Positions 57,962-64,000 of a stretch of 64,000 bases of DNA are shown here, piece by piece (position 1 is the stretch's first letter; every line of letters begins with the position of its first letter). The notes under the pieces were generated by a model. The model was given only the letters and a program-made list of their open reading frames with translations, was not told the DNA's origin and searched no databases. The stretch is from assembly GCA_003254925.1 (NCBI GenBank), contig QANZ01033450.1, forward strand, positions 20,721-84,720, in the 5' to 3' direction. This stretch comes from Chamaecrista fasciculata (taxonomy: Eukaryota > Streptophyta > Magnoliopsida > Fabales > Fabaceae). A program made the position numbers and the translations under genes.

Positions 57962-60082
57962 ATGGAGTGCAAAACCAATGCTAGAACTAGAACAAGTCAT
58001 TGTTTGGTGTTGGCATTTCCATCACAAGGTCATATGCTTCATTTCTGCAAGCTTTTGCAACAACATGAAGGAATCACAATCACTTTTGTCACCACTCGCT
58101 CCTTCTCCATCAACCTTTTACACAAATCTGCATTATCTTCCATTGCTCTTGAGACAATCTCTGATGGATTTGATAATGGCGGTTTGATGGAAGCTAAGAG
58201 CTTTGAAGTCTATATGGATCGCTTTCGAGAAGTAGGGACTCAAACTCTGTGTGAGCTCATTGAGAAGCTAAACACAAAAGGGAATCATGTTGATTGCATT
58301 ATTTATGAACCCGTCTTATTTTGGGGCTTAGAAGTAGCCAAAAGATTTGGGTTAATTAGAGCTGTTTTTCTGACTCAAAATCTTGGTGTGGATAGCATAT
58401 ACTACCATGTGAACAGAGGAATGCTGCAACTTCCAATGTCAGAAGATGCAGAGATTAACATTCCAGGATTGCCATCATTTGCACCTTGTGAGATGCCTTC
58501 TTTCTTGTATGAATATGGGTCTCCTGAAAATGATCGTGTTTCGCTTGATTTTTTAGTGGCTCAGTTCTCTGATATTGAGAAAGCTAATTGGATCCTTTGC
58601 AATACTGTCTACGAGCTCGAAACAGAGGTATATTTGGTGAAACCTATGAGCCTTTGTTTTTTTTTTTTTCCTTTGTCAAAAGTGTAATTTTGATCTATTA
58701 TCTCGGGAGGTAAGTTACAATCTAGTTCTTTATCTTTTACTTTTTTTGGCGATTTTCGTCCTATATCTTTTCTAAAAATCTCTTCTTGATCCTAACGACT
58801 AAACGTGATTATATTTCTCTAGATTTAAATCTAATTACGACAAGTTCAGAGCCAAGAATTATTCTTGACGAGTCATTCATTTGTTTAGTTGGGGTTGTCA
58901 TTAAACAAGGTTAATTTGGGCTTCAAAAGTGGGTCGCTCATTTCATATAACCAAATGAGCTAAGTTGGGCATATCTCCCTGATCTGATTGTAATGAATTT
59001 CGAGTTATATGTTGCTTTTGATAAATCATTTTTTTGCTCAGTTGGGACCGTCAGAAAATGAAATCAAATCGGGTAGAAAGTGGTTTTCAATCATTTTTTA
59101 CTTTTTGGTTTCAGAATCACTTTTGAACTTGATTCGACCTCATTAGTTGACGGTCTCAACTAGATATGAAAATGAGTCGTTAAGAGTAACACATGACACC
59201 TAACTCGTTGCAATAAAATGTCTTAGAATGAAAGTGAATTTGGTTATAGACCAAATTACCCATTTGATTATGTATAAAAGTGGATCTTGCTATTCTTCAC
59301 ACAAAGAAGTAAATAAATTGTGATCACTTCTAATTTTTTGTTTCCGAAATTTTGTTTATAGGTGGAAAATTATTTGAGAAAGATTTGGCCCAAATTAAGG
59401 ACCATAGGACCAACCATACCCTATGAGTTCTTGGAGACTAAAAATAGAGTTGACTATGAACATGAGTATGACTTTGCTTGCTTCAAGGCTGAAGAATTGA
59501 CTCGACGGTTGGATGATTTAACAAAGGGATCAGTTATTTACGTGTCATTTGGGACAGTTGCAACACTCAATGAGGAACAAATGGAGGAATTGAAGTTGCT
59601 TTGGGTTTGAGAGATAGTGGTCTCAACTATGTGTGGGTGGTGAGAGAATCTGAAGAAATTAAACTTCCTAAAAACTTTGAAAAGAAGTCAGAGAAGGGTT
59701 TGGTAGTGTCATGGTGCCATCAAATGAAAGTTCTATTGGATGTTTTGTCACACATTGTGGATGGAACTCAACATTAGAGGCTCTAAGTTTAGGAGTTCCA
59801 ATGGTTACAATTCCACAAAGGAGTGATCAAAATACCAATGGCAAGTTCATTACGGATGTTTGGAAAATAGGAGTGAAAGCTAGAGTTGATGAGAAAGGCA
59901 TTGTGAGAGGAGAGGTATTGAAGAATAGTGTGTGGGAAATCATGAAGAGTGAAAAGGGAATTGAAATAAAGAATAATGCTACCAAATGGAAGAATGTGAT
60001 AGCAATGGCTATTAGTAAAGGGGGAAGTTCTCATAACAATATTGAAGAATTTGCAGAGGATTTGATTTGTTTCAAAAGTTAA
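57962..60082 (+). pseudogene. UGT74-like tandem copy, frameshifted
   Basis: Exons at 57962-58627 and 59362-60082 are very similar to the gene at 53750-57219, and the leader and 3' flank are duplicated too. Defects visible: 9 bp (Ile-Asn-Pro) missing in the conserved GHINPM motif; a 5-bp insertion at about 59590-59594 that shifts the frame to a stop at 59608; and a 13-bp deletion near 59732 that removes the HEA part of the PSPG box. The two indels do not restore the frame. The open exon 1 plus part of exon 2 could encode a truncated protein of about 300 residues without the sugar-donor site. Its intron is 734 bp against 2066 bp in the intact copy. Confidence 0.88.
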
Positions 60083-60504
60083 CCTTCAATTTCAAGCTTA
60101 TTCTTCAGGCCAAAAAAAAAAAAATAATTTCAAGCTTATTCTGGCTAGGTTAGTTGCATACGGCGGGTTGTGTAGTACTGAATATTCATGATTTATGGAA
60201 CTTGAAATATTTGAATTGATAAAATTGAAAAGTTTTCTCTTTTGAAAAGTGGTTAAGTGTATCAAGATCGATGGTTGTGTGTTTTAATGATGGTAACTTT
60301 AGAGGTTAAGGATGAACAACAAATTGATATTTTGACAATTCGTCCAACTGAACCAATCGAATCAAATGACTATTATATTAGCTATATCCAATTCGTATAG
60401 TAATTCAGGACAAATTTAATCAACCCATACCAAAGAATCATAGTTATTGTAAAAGGCATAGCTGTAGCTGACTAATTACATCATCATCAGCTTTAATATA
60501 TATA

Positions 60505-60933
60505 GGGTAAATTATACTTTGGTATCCTGTAATTTGACCCTATTTCACTTTGTACCCTGTGGTTTGAAACCTGACACTTTGGTACCCTATAGTATTCTCC
60601 ATTAACACTTTGGTACCTTTTGAGGTTATTTTGTAATTTTAACCATAACAAATTTTGCAAAAATTATATATTGACCCCAATTTTTTTTTAAATTTTCATT
60701 TTAGTCTCTAGATAATATGTATCTAAGGACCTATTTGTAATTTTTTTTGAAAATTTTTTGGGGTTAATATGTAATTTTTGCAAAATTTATTATGGTTAAA
60801 ATTATAAAATAGCTCCAAAGGGTACTAAAGTGTTAATGGAGAATACCATAGGGTACCAAAGTGTCAGGTTTCAAACCACTGGGTACCAAAGTGAAATAGG
60901 GTCAAACCACATGGTACCAAAGTGTAATTTACC
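60505..60933. mobile_element. Foldback MITE, family A
   Basis: 429 bp, starting GGGTAAATTATACTTTGGTA and ending GTACCAAAGTGTAATTTACC. It lies between TATATATA runs that may be its target duplication. The cleanest pair in the window is this copy and 46208-46636. Confidence 0.75.
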
Positions 60934-61211
60934 TATATATATATTATTTAATTTTTGGGCTTTGTTTCTCATCATGACTCTCACGCTGCACCCCTAAAAA
61001 ATGTTAGAAAAGCCTGCCTAATCAAAACCATATATTGAATTATTGATCATATATTCAAAGTATCACTCTCTCCAAACACGTGTGTTGTCTCTTGTCTGAG
61101 TAGAAATAAAATTATAAATAACTCTCGAGTGCCTTCAAGCATGTAGCCTTGTAAATTGTAATCAATAATTATATAGAATTATAGATACATAGCCATAGAA
61201 AGATAAAAAAA

Positions 61212-61742
61212 TTTCATTTTAGTCCTTTATATTATTATATATGTACACGCCATATTTCATTTTGGTCTTATATCTTTTTGTTTTGTTTCAAATTGGTTCT
61301 TGAAATTTTCATGTTTCTTTCACTTTTGATCTCAAACTTATTTTTGGGATGTAATTTGACTTTTTTTTACGACAGTCAAAATTACATAGATTAACTACTC
61401 GTCAAAAGTAATAAACGGTAATATGAACTTGTTGAATTTTGACATAAGATGAGAGAGACATACATGACCAAATTACTTATTTAACTACTAAATGAGAAGT
61501 TCATTTTTGGGATTTATTTTGACCTTGTTTGTTGATGGTCCAAATTAAATAAAAAAATAATAACTCATTAAAAGTAACCAATTTTAAACTTATCGTATTT
61601 GGAAAAATAAACAAGAAAGATAAAGTTACCTTCACAAATAAAAAATCATAGAAATATATAAGACAACTTTGAACCAAAACAAAAATATAAGACCAAAGTG
61701 ACATCTAATCTATCTATATATAAAGGACTAAAATGAGATTTC
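61212..61742. repeat. Foldback repeat, family C
   Basis: The left arm (ATTTCATTTTAGTCCTTTAT, then TTTCATTTTGGTCTTATATC) is inverted at the right (TATAAGACCAAAGTGACATC, then ATAAAGGACTAAAATGAGAT). About 530 bp, non-coding. Confidence 0.55.
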
Positions 61743-61951
61743 AATATATCGATTAATAGAATTGATTATTACAATCGTGACATTAATTAATACTTGATCT
61801 TTTATTTTGTAATTAAACGTTACTAAGCTATCCACTATTGGTAATAACGATGACTAATTTTTTCGGTGGTTTGCAAACACTTGGATCAGTAGTAGAGTTG
61901 AGCCCAAAAATTTAAAATTTCTTCATACCTAATCAATTGAAGCCTTTATTA

Positions 61952-62355
61952 CTCCCTCCGTCCCTTTTTATCTGCTTTTTAAGGTTGTTGCACACAAACT
62001 AATATAATGATTAAATAACTAAACTTAATGTAAAATCTAAAATAAAAAGACTATATTACCCTTATTAAATTAGACTTAATTATATCATCAATTTAATGCT
62101 CATATTTCAAAAATTAAATTTCTCCAACTAATTTAAATACTCTCACAATTTTTTTATGAAACCTACTCCAATTGATTACTACAGAACCCCAAAATAATTC
62201 TCTACCAAAAGTCAAATCGTCCATTATGACTATAATATTAAATAGGGATAAAATGGTAAAAAAGTTCATTGATGACCTCTTGATTTCATAACAAAGCAGA
62301 TAAAAAGGGACAAAAAAAGTTCTACAATGAAGCAAATAAAAAGGGACGGAGGGAG
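61952..62355. mobile_element. Stowaway MITE (Tc1/Mariner type)
   Basis: Terminal inverted repeats CTCCCTCCGTCCCTTTTTAT and the complement of ATAAAAAGGGACGGAGGGAG are the hallmark of plant Stowaway elements, with TA target duplications at 61950-61951 and 62356-62357. At 404 bp it is large for the family. The right end carries a second, inner copy of the repeat (GCAGATAAAAAGGGAC at about 62296). Confidence 0.92.
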
Positions 62356-62603
62356 TATTTGACTAAAGTTTAATACTCGATCGATCTCTATTAATCAAGT
62401 TTTGTGTGTATATGTATATATATTATTAGAGTGTACAGTACGCAACGCAAGACAAAGGGTTATGATTATTCTTGTTCCCTTAGTCAATATATAATATCCT
62501 CACAAGTAACAACCTTTCCTCTTTAAAATATTACTTGTCTTCTTCCATCTCTTCAAACACTAACTTCTTCCCTTTCTTTTCTCTTTTACATTTTAAACTT
62601 ATA

Positions 62604-62778
62604 ATAGAATAATGCAAAACATATGCGTGCACACACCCCACACACGACACATGATCATATATATATCATTTGATCCTCATATATAACTATAATAATTAAC
62701 ACCCTAGCTCTCTACTACTCAATTAGCTACCTAAATATATCCAATTAATTATAATTATTCACTAATTACTATACCTCA
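62604..62778. repeat. Dispersed duplicate of 52138-52528 (empty-site copy)
   Basis: Carries the same GACACATGATCATATATATA, TTAGCTACCTAAATATAT and ATTCACTAATTACTATACCT order, but with uninterrupted CCAATTAATTATAATTATTC where the other copy holds a 226-bp MITE. Confidence 0.75.
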
Positions 62779-63499
62779 TGATTAAATTAAAGCCCGAGCT
62801 AGGTGTGAATGTGATCACCTCATTCCGGTGGCTGCCACGTCAGCGTCAGAAGTGATGATGATAATGTTGGTTTTGGAGGAGGCTGATCTAAAGGAATATA
62901 TATATATATATAGGGAGGAATAAGAAAGGATTGGGTTGAAGAAAATCTAGGAGCACAAAGAATTGAAGGTAGGTGCTAGGCAGGCAAGGCTATATAGACT
63001 GTAAAGGGGCTTTTAAATATGGCTGAATTAGGGTTGCTTCTTTTTCATCCGTGTATAATTCATTCGTAAAACATTTTATTGAGAATTTAAACGTGACAAG
63101 TTCAAAATTATGTGTTAGTTGTTGAAAAATTATTATTTTATCGTGTTGAAATCATTAATAAATAAGGTCATCAAATCACATTTTGGAAGTATGTTTAGGA
63201 TTATGCTTCATTATAGGATTTTTCACTTTCAGTTCCACATCAACTTTCAAAGTGCAATTTGAGTTTCTTTGTTGACGGTCTTAACTGGATAAAAAAAAAA
63301 ACTCTTCAAGAATTAATATTTATATATATATATATAATTTCAAAATCATCATGTTTGACCTTAAATAAGAGAAATAAGACCAAACTCGACTTAAGAAGAA
63401 GAAAAAAACTGCGACTTAAGAAAAAAATGCCACATCAGATTTGCAATAAAAAAAAGAAATATTTTTCATTGGGCAAATAGGTCCCTGACTCATTTTTAT
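62779..63499. other. Intergenic DNA with degenerate family C repeat
   Basis: 63040-63480 shows ACGTGACAAGTTCAAAATTA-type blocks and ACGGTCTTAACTGGAT, as in the family C interiors. Nothing coding recognised. Confidence 0.35.
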
Positions 63500-63780
63500 T
63501 CCATTATTCTCAATTCCCCGCTCAAGGCTATTATTTTGACTGTTAGGACTAAGGAGATTCACCGGGTTGCTTCTGATAGTTTATCGTCTTTTGTTGGTTC
63601 TGTTTTAGATTATATTAATTTGTATTCCTTTATTGCGTCGTCTAGTCATGGAGAGTACAGTTGACCGTTGATGCGGATCAGTCTGATGTGAAGTCCTAAC
63701 GGTCAGCACCCCCTTCTAGGTAAACTTTTTGCAGTTGCCCCGGGTTCAGGTTCACCATTTTTTCCACCATTTTTTTATCA
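63500..63780 (+). pseudogene. Unrecognised coding relic, possibly retroelement-derived
   Basis: One frame is open to a stop at 63662-63664 (about 50 codons, with SPLKAIILTVRTKEIHRVAS and SLSSFVGSVLDY). The following GC-richer stretch (to about 63760) is unlike the surrounding AT-rich DNA. A LINE 3' region is possible, but I could not match a domain. After 63780 the sequence is AT-rich with an (AT)n run at about 63943-63962. Confidence 0.25.
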
Positions 63781-64000
63781 TTATATAAAAAAAAGAAGTG
63801 TTTGGTATAAGAATTATTTTTTTTTTCACAAGAATTATATTCTTAACTCTTAAGCATCACATTCTTAAAAATATCATAAAATTTATTTTTTATCAGATCA
63901 TAAAATTTGTTTAAATGAGTGAAAATTTATTTTGTAATATTTATATATATATATATATATATATTTTGTATTATTGTGTTTGATTTTTTATAATACAAAA

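Noticed and set aside
59711..60082. A separate short UGT gene
   Set aside because: It is the out-of-frame tail of the frameshifted tandem copy, starting at an internal Met in the PSPG region.
1..64000. CRISPR arrays, bacterial operons, tRNA or rRNA genes
   Set aside because: No regularly spaced repeats, cloverleaf or rRNA signatures were seen. The repeats are foldback elements and microsatellites typical of plant nuclear DNA.

Overview
The window is nuclear DNA of a eudicot plant. It is AT-rich, its genes carry spliceosomal introns with GT/AG ends (one GC/AG), and the space between genes is filled with foldback elements, MITEs, LINE and LTR-retrotransposon debris. The protein families are plant-specific or have plant-type architecture. 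The species cannot be fixed from sequence alone. Two single ambiguous bases occur, at 4112 and 55273.

Layout. 1-3400: a four-exon YUCCA-type flavin monooxygenase gene (auxin biosynthesis), then to about 8000 a decayed local copy of its middle part, broken by a 1.3-kb element that carries a fragment of an LRR receptor kinase. 10188-20879: a 16-exon gene for FTSHI4, a chloroplast AAA ATPase lacking the protease zinc site; its introns hold a copia-type LTR remnant. 25300-25833: a single-exon pectin methylesterase/invertase inhibitor. 30214-34892: a 12-exon gene for FAS2, the WD40 subunit of chromatin assembly factor 1, with an E2F site upstream, a 27-nt microexon, a GC-AG intron and a long repetitive C-terminal tail. 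35699-38402 (minus strand): a 5'-truncated L1-type LINE with perfect target-site duplications. 39783-40490 and 41382-43866 (both minus): a TED7-like proline-rich membrane protein and a TBL-type polysaccharide O-acetyltransferase, both linked to cell-wall work. 44100-53700: gene-free and transposon-rich, including a 1.5-kb imperfect palindrome, a hAT-like element and a small Mutator-like MITE. 53750-60082: two tandem UGT74-like glucosyltransferase copies, the first intact and the second frameshifted. 60500-64000: more foldback elements and a Stowaway MITE.

The genes do not form a pathway or operon; each is an independent plant transcription unit. The only local families are the tandem UGT pair and the YUCCA gene with its relic. 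I found no convincing new biological system. The most informative items are the kinase-fragment-carrying element, insertions whose empty sites survive in local paralogous copies, the long palindrome as a possible hairpin-RNA source, the FAS2 tail, and the Asp-to-Glu change in the UGT catalytic dyad.

Exon boundaries were assigned by hand from reading frame, splice consensus and remembered family sequence. They were not tested against transcripts.
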